Shown here piece after piece: positions 24,699 to 32,503 of a stretch of 64,000 nucleotides of DNA; positions within the stretch are counted from its first letter, which is position 1; each line of letters opens with the position of its first letter. The DNA lies in the NCBI GenBank assembly GCA_052170315.1, contig JBQNAT010000012.1, forward strand, positions 1 to 64,000, written 5' to 3'. This stretch comes from UBA9732 sp052170315 (GTDB taxonomy: Bacteria; Spirochaetota; Spirochaetia; Sphaerochaetales; Sphaerochaetaceae). The notes beneath the pieces were generated by a model. The model made no database searches and was not told where the DNA came from. It saw nothing but the letters and a program-made list of their open reading frames with translations. The position numbers and the translations under genes are program-made.

Positions 24699-25285
24699 GG
24701 ACAGGACAAACGGAAAGAAAGACAACTGAAACGGACGTGAAAATCTCCATCTCACTTGACGGAACGGGCAAGGGTGAAATCAGTACCGGCTTAGGTTTTT
24801 TTGACCACATGCTTAATCTTTTTGCCGCTCACGGAGGTTTTGACCTTTGCGTTTCCTGTGAGGGTGATACTTTTGTTGACGGCCATCACAGTGTTGAAGA
24901 CACGGGCATAGCTCTTGGTATTGCGTTTAAGGAAGCTCTTGGTTCAAGGGCAGGCATACGGCGTTACGGGAGTATTATCCTTCCCATGGACGAAGCGATT
25001 ATCCTCGCCGCCGCTGATATATCCGGCAGGGGCATGCTTTGCTTCACCGCGGATTTTAAAACTGAGAAGATTGGTAATTTCGATACAGAGCTTGTTGAAG
25101 AGTTTTTCACCGCTTTCGTGTCTAACGCGGGTATAACGCTTCACCTGAAACAGCTTGACGGAAGAAATTCCCACCATATCGCGGAAGGTTTTTTCAAGGC
25201 ATCTGCAAGGGCTCTCAGAGCCGCAGTTGAAATTGATGAAAAACGCCCGAATGAAATTCCATCAACTAAAGGCACTCTGCTATGA
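24695..25285 (+). CDS. hisB: Imidazoleglycerol-phosphate dehydratase
   Basis: 196 aa, a dehydratase-only HisB without the fused phosphatase. Both His-rich manganese motifs are visible: FFDHMLNLFAAHG with DGHHSVEDTGIALG, and the second half LKQLDGRNSHHIAEGFFKA. It makes imidazole acetol-phosphate. Since no histidinol-phosphatase gene is in the operon, that step must be encoded elsewhere. Overlaps both neighbours by four bases. Confidence 0.96.
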   Translation: MRTGQTERKTTETDVKISISLDGTGKGEISTGLGFFDHMLNLFAAHGGFDLCVSCEGDTFVDGHHSVEDTGIALGIAFKEALGSRAGIRRYGSIILPMDEAIILAAADISGRGMLCFTADFKTEKIGNFDTELVEEFFTAFVSNAGITLHLKQLDGRNSHHIAEGFFKASARALRAAVEIDEKRPNEIPSTKGTLL

Positions 25286-25899
25286 CGGCCATCATTGACT
25301 ACGGCGTGGGAAATCTGTTTTCCCTTAAAAGCTCTCTGAAAGCCATAGGTGAAGAGCCTGTAATTACAGGCGATAAAAACATACTCGAGTACGCTGACCG
25401 CCTTATCCTCCCGGGGGTCGGGGCTTTTCGGGATGCTATCGCCGCTCTGAAGGAAAGCGGTATGGGTACAGCGGTGACTGAGCTTGCTTCACAAGGTAAG
25501 CCTGTTCTGGGAATTTGCCTTGGTATGCAGCTTATGTTTGAAAAAGACTATGAGGACGGCGTCTATGAAGGCCTTGGACTTATTCCCGGAAGCATAATGG
25601 CAATTTCAGAAAGTATCCCACCGGCTCTTAAGATTCCCCATACAGGCTGGAATTCCCTTATTTTACGAAAACCTTCAAGACTTTTCAAATATATCAGTGA
25701 AGGAGAATGTGTCTACTTTGTCCACTCATACCATGCAACAGGCTGTGAGAATCAGACTATCGCAGTTGCGGAATACGGCAGCATGTTGACTGCATGCGTG
25801 GAATACGGAAATCTTTTCGGGACTCAGTTTCATCCTGAAAAAAGCGGAGATACAGGACTTCGGATATTGAAAGCCTTTATGGAGATGAAGCAATGCTGA
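25282..25899 (+). CDS. hisH: Imidazole glycerol phosphate synthase glutaminase subunit
   Basis: 205 aa, class I glutamine amidotransferase. IDYGVGNLFSLKSSL at the N-terminus, nucleophile Cys in VLGICLGMQLMFE, and the catalytic His-Glu in GTQFHPEKSG. It supplies ammonia to HisF through the complex. The start overlaps hisB by four bases, and it is followed by hisA with a seven-base overlap. Confidence 0.96.
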   Translation: MTAIIDYGVGNLFSLKSSLKAIGEEPVITGDKNILEYADRLILPGVGAFRDAIAALKESGMGTAVTELASQGKPVLGICLGMQLMFEKDYEDGVYEGLGLIPGSIMAISESIPPALKIPHTGWNSLILRKPSRLFKYISEGECVYFVHSYHATGCENQTIAVAEYGSMLTACVEYGNLFGTQFHPEKSGDTGLRILKAFMEMKQC

Positions 25900-26606
25900 T
25901 TTTTCCAGCTGTAGATATACTTGAGGGAAAAGCCGTGAGACTTCTGAGAGGCGACTATGACAAAAGGACTGTTTACAGCGAACGGCCCTGGGAATATGCA
26001 GAAGACTTTGTTTCAAAAGGCTGTACCGCAATACATATCGTTGACCTTGACGGTGCAAGGACCGGCATTCCTGTAAATCTTGAAATTGTTAAAAGGATAG
26101 CCCAAACGGAAGGTCTTTTTTCTGAGGTTGGCGGAGGCGTAAGGGATATGAAGACGGTTGAAAAGCTGTTGAACGCAGGGGTTTCCAGAGTGATACTCGG
26201 AACGGCCGCTTTAAAAAATCCTGCTTTTTTAAAAGAGGCTGTCAGGGCTTTTAGCGATAAAATAGCTGTTGGAGTTGATATTAAACAGGGTAATATTGCC
26301 GTAAAAGGATGGATAGAAACATCCGATATGAACGGTTTTGATTTTATCCGAAACCTTGAAGATTTGCGCGTTGACAACATTATTGTTACCGATATTTCAA
26401 GAGACGGAGCAATGAGCGGCGCAAATACGGAACTTTATTCAAAGCTTTCGCGGGAAGTAAACATGAAAATTACCGCGTCCGGAGGAGTATCATCTCTGGC
26501 GGATGTACACGCTTTAAGAGCCCTGAACTTGTACGGTTCAATAATAGGAAAAGCGTACTACAACGGCAGCCTGAGGCTTGAGGATGCTTTGGAGGCTGCG
26601 AAATGA
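25893..26606 (+). CDS. hisA: ProFAR isomerase
   Basis: 237 aa TIM barrel. LIFPAVDILEGKAVRLLRGD at the start with the general-base Asp in AVDI, GGGVRD phosphate site, and the second half's VTDISRDGAMSG and ASGGVSS. It isomerises ProFAR to PRFAR. Its structure mirrors HisF, with which it shares ancestry by duplication. Confidence 0.96.
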   Translation: MLIFPAVDILEGKAVRLLRGDYDKRTVYSERPWEYAEDFVSKGCTAIHIVDLDGARTGIPVNLEIVKRIAQTEGLFSEVGGGVRDMKTVEKLLNAGVSRVILGTAALKNPAFLKEAVRAFSDKIAVGVDIKQGNIAVKGWIETSDMNGFDFIRNLEDLRVDNIIVTDISRDGAMSGANTELYSKLSREVNMKITASGGVSSLADVHALRALNLYGSIIGKAYYNGSLRLEDALEAAK

Positions 26607-27361
26607 TAACAAAACGAATTATTCCCTGCCTTGACGTAAAAGACGGAAGAGTTGTCAAAGGCATAAACTTTAAAGGGCTGAAAGATGTATCTTCTCCAGT
26701 TGAGCTTGCCTCTTTCTATTCAGAAAACGGAGCGGACGAACTTGTATTCTATGACATAACTGCTTCATCCGAGGGACGGCGTTTTTTTACCGATATTCTT
26801 AAGGAAACGGCAAAACGTGTTTTTATTCCGCTGACCGCGGGCGGGGGTATAATTTCAATAGAGGATTTTGACCGGGTTTTAAAGTGCGGCGCGGATAAAG
26901 TCAGCGTGAACTTCGGTGCAATAAAAAATCCCTCGCTGATAAAAAAAGCCGCCCTCCGCTACGGAAGCCAATGCGTAGTTCTTTCTGCGGATGTGAAACG
27001 GGTAAACGGAATGTTCCACGTTTTTGCCAAAGGCGGCAGGGAAGATACAGGCCTTGAAGCCGTGTCATGGATAAAAAGCTGCGTTGACAACGGCGCGGGA
27101 GAGGTTGTTCTGAACAGCATGGATACTGATGGGGTAAAGAAGGGTTTTGACATTGAGATGCTCAAGACCGTTTCCGAGTGTGTTAATGTTCCCGTTATAG
27201 CAAGCGGAGGCGCAGGATGCATTGAAGACTTCGTGGCTTTGTTCAAACTGCTTCCCCGTGTGGATGCGGGTCTTGCGGCATCTGTTTTCCATTATGGTGA
27301 AGTTGGAATACCGGAGCTTAAAAGAATTCTTTCTGAAAACGGCATAGAGGTGCGTTTATGA
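26603..27361 (+). CDS. hisF: Imidazole glycerol phosphate synthase cyclase subunit
   Basis: 252 aa TIM barrel. RIIPCLDVKDGRVVKGINF holds the catalytic Asp, LTAGGGI and VNFGAIKNP the phosphate site, and LNSMDTDGVKKGFD the second Asp, with VIASGGAGCIEDF near the end. It condenses PRFAR with HisH-derived ammonia to imidazole glycerol phosphate and AICAR. Overlaps hisA and hisI by four bases each. Confidence 0.97.
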   Translation: MITKRIIPCLDVKDGRVVKGINFKGLKDVSSPVELASFYSENGADELVFYDITASSEGRRFFTDILKETAKRVFIPLTAGGGIISIEDFDRVLKCGADKVSVNFGAIKNPSLIKKAALRYGSQCVVLSADVKRVNGMFHVFAKGGREDTGLEAVSWIKSCVDNGAGEVVLNSMDTDGVKKGFDIEMLKTVSECVNVPVIASGGAGCIEDFVALFKLLPRVDAGLAASVFHYGEVGIPELKRILSENGIEVRL

Positions 27362-27693
27362 CGGATATAGATGAACTTAATTTTGATGAAAAAGGCCTGA
27401 TACCTGCAATTGTAATAGACAGCAAAACTCGCCAGGTTCTTACTCTGGCCTATATGAACAGGGAATCTCTGAAAATCTCAATGGAAAAAAAGCTTACCTG
27501 CTTCTGGTCGCGCTCAAGAAAAAAGCTCTGGCTGAAAGGCGAGACAAGCGGAAATTTTCAGCGCATAGTCTCCATAACAAGCGACTGCGATGACGATGCT
27601 CTTATTATAGAGGTTATTCCTGACGGACCGGCCTGCCATACAGGGACATTTTCCTGCTTTACACATCCTGTTTACAGAAATAAGAGTTTGTAA
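27358..27693 (+). CDS. hisI: Phosphoribosyl-AMP cyclohydrolase
   Basis: 111 aa, cyclohydrolase domain only. LTLAYMNRESLKISMEKKLTC, then the FWSRSRKKLWLKGETSGN signature and the metal-binding CDDDALIIEV with CHTGTFSCF. It opens the ring of PR-AMP. The HisE pyrophosphatase usually fused or adjacent is not here, so that gene must be elsewhere. It is the last gene of the operon. Confidence 0.95.
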   Translation: MTDIDELNFDEKGLIPAIVIDSKTRQVLTLAYMNRESLKISMEKKLTCFWSRSRKKLWLKGETSGNFQRIVSITSDCDDDALIIEVIPDGPACHTGTFSCFTHPVYRNKSL

Positions 27694-27694
27694 G

Positions 27695-28216
27695 TCAGGC
27701 TTCTTTTTTCTTTTTAAAAAGCACGAATTTTTCAAGCGGGAAGAGAACCAGAGTATAGACCAGACCTGAAAACAGTACTGAAAGAGTGGGGGCCAGCTTT
27801 ATGAAAAAAGCTGTTCCGGTTGACAGAAAGGCGTTGTTAAGGACTCCTTGAGTCCATGTAACTATGAAAATCAGGATTATGAGAATTGCAATATACAGCG
27901 AAAAACTCCATTTGGGGGCATTAGCCCTGAAAGTGGTTTTTTTGTTCTGTACATACTGGTAGCTGTTGGAAATCAAATTGGATATGAAAAAAGGCAGTAC
28001 ATAACCCCAGTTTGAGTTGCCTTTCCCCATGACGGTCTCACTGAAAACGGAAGACAGGAAGGACGGAAGAGGCGCTGTCCAGGACTTGAGGGCATAATAT
28101 AGCGCATTTACGGCAATCAGCTGTATTACTGCGCCTATACCGCCTATCACAAGAAATTTGAGCATCTGGACAATAGTCCTGTCTTTATTTTTGCTTTCAT
28201 TATTCCGGTTTGTCAT
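27695..28216 (-). CDS. GtrA-like membrane protein
   Basis: 173 aa with four predicted transmembrane segments: MLKFLVIGGIGAVIQLIAVN, then LPFFISNLISNSYQYVQNKKTT, a span near residue 108, and a last one before LFPLEKFVLFKKKKEA. The QNKKTTF motif after helix 2 is typical of GtrA family proteins (polyprenyl-linked sugar translocation). The stop abuts the hisI stop on the other strand. It could be downstream of the sigma-54 promoter and terminator at 28287-28386. Confidence 0.75.
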   Translation of the reverse strand: MTNRNNESKNKDRTIVQMLKFLVIGGIGAVIQLIAVNALYYALKSWTAPLPSFLSSVFSETVMGKGNSNWGYVLPFFISNLISNSYQYVQNKKTTFRANAPKWSFSLYIAILIILIFIVTWTQGVLNNAFLSTGTAFFIKLAPTLSVLFSGLVYTLVLFPLEKFVLFKKKKEA

Positions 28217-28286
28217 ACTTGCCGGATTATCGCAGAATAATGAATTTTTGTTAACGGTTCAGCTTAATGTGTAAAGCTGAAATTAC

Positions 28287-28318
28287 AAAAAAAGACGTCC
28301 GGAAGGAAAACCGGACGC
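28287..28318 (-). terminator. Strong intrinsic terminator on the minus strand
   Basis: On the minus strand GCGTCCGG pairs with CCGGACGT (8 bp, one G-U) around TTTTCCTT and is followed by TC and seven T. It lies between the sigma-54 promoter at 28370-28386 and the gtrA start, so it ends a short transcript or attenuates gtrA. Confidence 0.7.
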
Positions 28319-28360
28319 CTACACTAAAAGGAGGTATATTGAAAAAAACTGTTGCTCTGC
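28287..28360 (-). ncRNA. Candidate sigma-54-dependent small RNA
   Basis: From the predicted start (about 28360, 11 bases after the GC of the -12 element) to the terminator is about 74 nt. It has no open reading frame of note on this strand. It contains ACCTCCTTTT (complement of 28326-28335), which could pair with Shine-Dalgarno sequences. Evidence is promoter plus terminator only. On the plus strand the same bases form a ribosome site for a 21-codon ORF, so the region may be read in either direction. Confidence 0.45.
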
Positions 28361-28404
28361 CAATTTATAAGCAAGAGCCGTGCCAACTTAATACAAATTG
28401 CTGA
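28339..28404 (+). CDS. Possible 21-aa peptide with strong ribosome site
   Basis: TTG start behind GGAGG (28330-28334, spacing four bases), coding MKKTVALPIYKQEPCQLNTN and a final C. A 22-codon frame with a strong Shine-Dalgarno site is unusual by chance, but the start is non-ATG and it lies antisense to the sRNA candidate. It does not match a known leader peptide. Confidence 0.25.
   Translation: MKKTVALPIYKQEPCQLNTNC
28370..28386 (-). promoter_or_regulatory. Sigma-54 (RpoN) promoter
   Basis: Minus-strand TTGGCACGGCTCTTGCT matches the -24/-12 consensus YTGGCACGRNNNTTGCW at every defined position. The GC of the -12 element is at 28371-28372, giving a start near 28360. No enhancer site was identified. 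Confidence 0.75.
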
Positions 28405-28555
28405 TTTTACGTATAAATAAATATAAAAAACTCTGTAAAACGCAATTTTTAAGTGTAAAAAGCGGAAAAACGAAACAAAAAGCAAAAGCTTACTGTGAAG
28501 AAATTGAATGCGGCGTGAAAATTTTACACAGTATTTATATCGCTTTTCCTTATTG

Positions 28556-28584
28556 TTTACGGTCTTTCCCTATTGTGATACTAT
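28556..28584 (+). promoter_or_regulatory. Sigma-70-type promoter of apt
   Basis: TTTACG, a 17-base spacer and TACTAT. The start would be near 28591, 20 bases before the apt ATG and just ahead of the GGAGGA ribosome site. Confidence 0.5.
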
Positions 28585-28610
28585 GCCTATGCCTTACTGC
28601 GGAGGATGAA

Positions 28611-29135
28611 ATGAAAAAAGTAGAGGATTACATCATTGCCATACCCGATTTTCCCGAGCCCGGAATTATTTTCCGTGATATAACGGGAATACTTGAAGAC
28701 GCGGACGGCCTTAAGCTTGCCATAGACGAGCTTGTTAAGCTTATAGGCGATACCGAATTTGATTCCGTTGCGGGTGCCGAGTCCCGCGGTTTTATCCTTG
28801 GCATGCCGCTGGCATATCTTCTTCATAAACCGTTTATTCCTGTAAGAAAAGCGGGAAAACTTCCAAGAGAAACAGTATCGGAAACCTACGAGCTTGAGTA
28901 TGGCAAAGCTACAATCGAAATTCACAGAGCCAGCGTCCATCCCGGAGACAGGGTAATTCTGATAGATGACCTTATTGCCACAGGAGGAACAATGAAGGCT
29001 GCCGTAAACCTTATTGAAAAATGCGGAGGAAGCGTAGTAAAAATCATAGCTCTTACGGAACTGAAGGGACTTAAAGGACGTTCGGCTCTTGAAGGCTATG
29101 ACGTGGAAACGGCTGTAGTCTACGAAGGCAAGTAA
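28611..29135 (+). CDS. apt: Adenine phosphoribosyltransferase
   Basis: 174 aa from the ATG at 28611, chosen because GGAGGA lies five bases upstream and a longer in-frame opening extends across the promoter. Motifs: IPDFPEPGIIFRDITGIL at the start and the PRPP-binding VILIDDLIATGGTMKAA loop. Salvages adenine to AMP. Length is that of the family (about 170-180 aa). It stands alone between divergent and downstream genes. Confidence 0.95.
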   Translation: MKKVEDYIIAIPDFPEPGIIFRDITGILEDADGLKLAIDELVKLIGDTEFDSVAGAESRGFILGMPLAYLLHKPFIPVRKAGKLPRETVSETYELEYGKATIEIHRASVHPGDRVILIDDLIATGGTMKAAVNLIEKCGGSVVKIIALTELKGLKGRSALEGYDVETAVVYEGK

Positions 29136-29215
29136 AAGTTATCTAACTTCACGTAATTCAAACTTTTTGCTATATTGGGACCGTACACGGGAAAAATCCC
29201 GCTTTGGAGTATAAA

Positions 29216-30412
29216 ATGACAGCAGTAAAGAAACAGAAAACACCCATTACCCTTCTTTGCGGTTACCTGGGAGCCGGTAAGACGACCCTTCTCAACAGAG
29301 TTCTTACAAATCAGCAGGGTTACAAGGTTGCGGTGATTGTAAATGATATCGGTGAGATAAACGTAGACGCCTCGCTTATTGCGAAGGGCGGCAACATAAC
29401 GGATACAAGCGACATTGTCCCGCTTACAAACGGCTGCATATGCTGCACGCTTAAAAGTCAGCTTGCCTCAAATATTGAAAAGCTCATCAAAACGGGCAAG
29501 TACGACTATATACTTATAGAGGCATCGGGTGTATGTGAGCCAATGCCCATCGCACAGGAGCTGGAGCTTATCAGGAACGGCAAGGTAGACAACGTTGTAG
29601 GCGTAGTGGATGCCGCAAGGCTTGTTGACGAGTTCGCGGGCGGCGATAACCTGCTGAAGAAAGACACTATCGAAGAAGAGGACATTGAAAGCCTTCTTAT
29701 CCAGCAGATGGAGTTCTGCTCGACCCTTGTTATAAACAAGGTTGACCTTGTGACGGAAAAGGACCTTGAGAAGGTCAGGAAAGTCATTAAGGCTCTTCAT
29801 CCGGGCGTTAAAATCATTGAAACCGACCACGGCAATGTGCCTGTAAGCGATATACTGGCAACAGGGTCTTTTGATTTTGACGACGTTTATGCCTCGGCCG
29901 GATGGTGCAAGGCCCTTGAGGAGGGAGAACTCGGCGATGACGATGACGACGATGATGAGCACGACCATGAACACCATGAACACGAGCATCATCACCACGA
30001 GCACAAACATGAGGGCGAAAGCGAAGATGAGTATGGAATTGGAACCTTTATTTACTACAGAAGGACCCCGTTTGACAGAGGCAGGCTCAGAGCCTATGTG
30101 AACAAGTGGCCCAAATCAATCATAAGATGCAAGGGACTTGCATGGTTCGGCGATGAGTATGATACCGCCTATGTGTATGAAACATCGGGACGCCAGCTTA
30201 TCTGCGGACCTTACGGCAAGTGGATTGCATCTGCTCCCGCTTCACAGAGACGTGAAATCCTTGCGAACAACCCTCAGATAAGGGCGGATTGGGATGAAAA
30301 GGTAGGCGATAGAATGGTCAGGCTCTGCATTATTGGAAAGAATCTGGACAAACACGCCATTTCGGAAGACCTTGACAAGTGTCTTGCCTCCGGAGATGAA
30401 ATTCAAAAATAA
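29216..30412 (+). CDS. COG0523 (CobW/ZNG1-type) GTPase metallochaperone, His-rich
   Basis: 398 aa from the ATG at 29216 (TTGGAGT upstream). GTPase motifs: Walker A GYLGAGKTTLL (16-26), metal site GCICC (73-77, the CxCC motif), NKVD near 172. A run of D and H (about 241-266, DDDDDDDEHDHEHHEHEHHH) is a metal-binding linker, and the C-terminal domain is the CobW type. Such proteins move Zn, Co or Ni to target enzymes. Near the start a CGGGAAAAATCCCG hairpin (29188-29201) precedes the gene. The target metal is not deducible, though the many His argue for Zn or Ni/Co. Confidence 0.9.
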   Translation: MTAVKKQKTPITLLCGYLGAGKTTLLNRVLTNQQGYKVAVIVNDIGEINVDASLIAKGGNITDTSDIVPLTNGCICCTLKSQLASNIEKLIKTGKYDYILIEASGVCEPMPIAQELELIRNGKVDNVVGVVDAARLVDEFAGGDNLLKKDTIEEEDIESLLIQQMEFCSTLVINKVDLVTEKDLEKVRKVIKALHPGVKIIETDHGNVPVSDILATGSFDFDDVYASAGWCKALEEGELGDDDDDDDEHDHEHHEHEHHHHEHKHEGESEDEYGIGTFIYYRRTPFDRGRLRAYVNKWPKSIIRCKGLAWFGDEYDTAYVYETSGRQLICGPYGKWIASAPASQRREILANNPQIRADWDEKVGDRMVRLCIIGKNLDKHAISEDLDKCLASGDEIQK

Positions 30413-30428
30413 ACGAAAGTAAAACTTA

Positions 30429-31112
30429 TTAAAAGCTCCCTGAATTGCCGGGGAGCTTTTTTAAAATAAAAAGGTTTTCAATGCCGTCCAGATTTGGAAT
30501 AAGACATTCTTCAGGAACCCCTGCTTTAAGAAGAGTTTCTTTTGAGCGCGAGCCCCATGTAAGTATTCTGTAATCCATTTCCGCCTGTAAGGCTGTTTTG
30601 AAATCTATTTCGCTGTCGCCAATGTAAAGGGTATCTTCTTTCGGAATATTTTCCTGCAGACAGAAGGCATCAATGGCCTGAGATGAGGGTTTCATGTCAA
30701 ATTTTCCATGCGTGCCTGCCACCATGGATAACCGTATCTCAGGAAGGCTGAGCCTCAGGACTGAAAGGGCTATGTCCTCTTCCTTGTTTGTATAAACACA
30801 GATTGGTATGCCGCGCTCCGTAAGCGTCAGAAGAAGTCGGACAACACCGGGAAAAGGTTTTGTGTGAAGGACGGGAATCTGCCTGTAGTTTTCCAGCAGC
30901 TTCCTGTCAAGTTCGTCTATATCATAATTTTCAAGCCCAAGCTCTTTTGCTCCCGCAATGAGTGAATTTCTCAGACCTTGTCCCACAAAGCGTTTTACCT
31001 GCTCATCGGTAAAAACGGTTCCAAGCGTTTTGTCCAGAGCCAGACCTATGTCCTTTGTGGTGTCAAGGATAGTTCCGTCAAGATCAAATATTGCGGCTCT
31101 TTTAAGTTTCAT
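30429..31112 (-). CDS. HAD phosphatase, Gph/phosphoglycolate phosphatase-like
   Basis: 227 aa. HAD motifs: DLDGTILDTT (nucleophile D10), the middle VYTNKE (motif II Thr), and LYIGDSEIDFKTA (motif IV), with a helical cap domain between. It belongs to the Gph/PgmB group; substrate not determinable, but clearing phosphoglycolate is the common role. It overlaps the transaldolase-like gene by one base, so they form an operon. Its 3' end doubles as the DNA of a terminator (30431-30462). Confidence 0.83.
   Translation of the reverse strand: MKLKRAAIFDLDGTILDTTKDIGLALDKTLGTVFTDEQVKRFVGQGLRNSLIAGAKELGLENYDIDELDRKLLENYRQIPVLHTKPFPGVVRLLLTLTERGIPICVYTNKEEDIALSVLRLSLPEIRLSMVAGTHGKFDMKPSSQAIDAFCLQENIPKEDTLYIGDSEIDFKTALQAEMDYRILTWGSRSKETLLKAGVPEECLIPNLDGIENLFILKKLPGNSGSF
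30431..30462. terminator. Bidirectional terminator inside the end of the HAD gene
   Basis: AAAAGCTCCC (30431-30440) pairs with GGGAGCTTTT (30451-30460); TTTTTT follows on the plus strand. It terminates the COG0523 gene at 30412, yet its sequence is also the last ten codons and stop of the minus-strand HAD gene. Confidence 0.75.
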
Positions 31113-31789
31113 CAGAAATCCGCCGGGGTTTTGTCGCCGTAGACAGATGCCCAGTCGCGTCTGAAATTTTCAACTGCAACGTTAATCGAAGGATTTGAAA
31201 GCGCCGCGTCAAGCAGCTCCGGAGGCACGGTTATTGCCTGCGCGCCTGCTGAAACCGCATTTGTAAGCTGTGCAACGTTCTTAAAGGAAGCTCCCACTAT
31301 CTTGCATTCAAGCTTTGAATTGCTGATTGCCCGGGCTGTCTGGAAAAAGACTTTGTCAGCGTCTATGTCCAGATTAAGCATGCGGTTGTAGTAAAGGGCA
31401 AGGTATTTTGCCCCTGCCATCGCCGCCAGCTGGCCCTGCATTGTTGTGTAAATGGCAGTTGCCGTGACGTTGAAGCCTTCTTTTGTCATTATCCCTATTG
31501 CCTTAAGTCCTTCGCGTGAGACCGGGGTCTTTATGTAAACAAATTCATCTATATTGCGTCTTATCGCATCCGCTTCTCTCAGGATGCCTTCGCAGTCAGG
31601 GCTTACCACCTGCACATGGAAGGTCCTTTTATTTCCCAGAAGATTGCGCAGTTCCCGCGCGTGAGCAAAAAAATCCGGTTTTCCTTCTTTTTTGAAAAGG
31701 GACGGATTTGTTGTCAGACCGGATACGGGATAGAATTCAAGGGCTTCAGAAAGCTTTTCCAAGTTGGCCGTGTCAAGTAAAAGTTCCAT
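31112..31789 (-). CDS. Small transaldolase/fructose-6-phosphate aldolase
   Basis: 225 aa, the length of TalC/FSA rather than classical transaldolase. MELLLDTANLEKLSEAL at the start with the catalytic Asp, VSGLTTNPSLFKKEG, the Schiff-base Lys in FVYIKTPVSREGLKAI, and GASFKNVAQLTNAVSAGA. Catalyses dihydroxyacetone or fructose-6-phosphate aldol transfer in sugar metabolism. First gene of a two-gene operon with the HAD phosphatase. AGGAGG precedes the ATG. Confidence 0.9.
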   Translation of the reverse strand: MELLLDTANLEKLSEALEFYPVSGLTTNPSLFKKEGKPDFFAHARELRNLLGNKRTFHVQVVSPDCEGILREADAIRRNIDEFVYIKTPVSREGLKAIGIMTKEGFNVTATAIYTTMQGQLAAMAGAKYLALYYNRMLNLDIDADKVFFQTARAISNSKLECKIVGASFKNVAQLTNAVSAGAQAITVPPELLDAALSNPSINVAVENFRRDWASVYGDKTPADF

Positions 31790-31879
31790 TTTTGCCTCCT
31801 TTTGAACAATTCTACTAAGAAACAGGTTTTTTGTATATCAACATTTGTGCTATGATTTGACTTGCCAAAGGAGTTTGCG

Positions 31880-32503
31880 ATGGAGTATAAAAGCGTCTGT
31901 CTTGAACTACAGGAAGTACCGTACAAGGATTTTCCAGGTTATGACACAGCTTCGATTGCCTGTAAATTCAGGCAGGTTATCGAATACGAAGGGCCTGTCG
32001 TTGATGATTTTCTGGAGCTTAAAGTTCTGAAATCCTATTCGATTTTCCAGAGAGGCAAACTTATCGCGCCCTTCCTGAGAGGGATTCTTCTTTCCCTGAA
32101 CGCCGTTTCAACTGTCCAGAAAGACTGCGACGGAGCCGAGCATCTTGTGTTTTGGCCTGATGCATTCAAAGGTCACGAAACTGAGATAGAAGCTTTAAAA
32201 TTTGACGGTTATCCGGATTACAGGCCATCCGGACAGAAGGAAAACATGGAAGAAGGAACATTCAGGTCAATTGCGGATTTCCCTCATATTGAGATTTTCA
32301 ATGCCATGAAAGACCGGCTTTCAGAAGGCAAAATCCTTAAACGCGCAGCTCTTCTTACAGAGACAAACCATGCGCTGGGTTTTCTGGTCAGGGGCCGTCA
32401 GATACAGAAGACGCTTGAAGGTGTTTTGAAAACGGGAATATCCAACGGGAGCTTCGTTTACAGCAGAAGGACCGGAACGGTAAGGCTCAGGCAGGTTATC
32501 TAA
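31880..32503 (+). CDS. DUF3320-domain protein
   Basis: 207 aa from the ATG at 31880 (AAAGGAG upstream). The second half, DFPHIEIFNAMKDRLSEGKI, then ALGFLVRGRQIQKTLEGVLKT, is the DUF3320 winged-helix pattern usually found at the end of large helicase-like proteins of defence or repair islands. The first half (about residues 15-75) looks like a related repeat. Here it is free-standing, with no helicase nearby. DNA or RNA binding is likely; role unknown. Its stop overlaps the LysR start by one base, so the pair is cotranscribed. Confidence 0.65.
   Translation: MEYKSVCLELQEVPYKDFPGYDTASIACKFRQVIEYEGPVVDDFLELKVLKSYSIFQRGKLIAPFLRGILLSLNAVSTVQKDCDGAEHLVFWPDAFKGHETEIEALKFDGYPDYRPSGQKENMEEGTFRSIADFPHIEIFNAMKDRLSEGKILKRAALLTETNHALGFLVRGRQIQKTLEGVLKTGISNGSFVYSRRTGTVRLRQVI

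Noticed and set aside
29188..29201. CGGGAAAAATCCCG hairpin before the COG0523 gene as a Zur site
   Set aside because: It is a simple short palindrome without resemblance to known Zur operators; I mention it only as a hairpin.
29468..30010. Antisense open frame over the histidine-rich GTPase linker
   Set aside because: The long frame arises from the repetitive GAC/CAC codons of the D/H-rich linker on the opposite strand; no ribosome site or family match.
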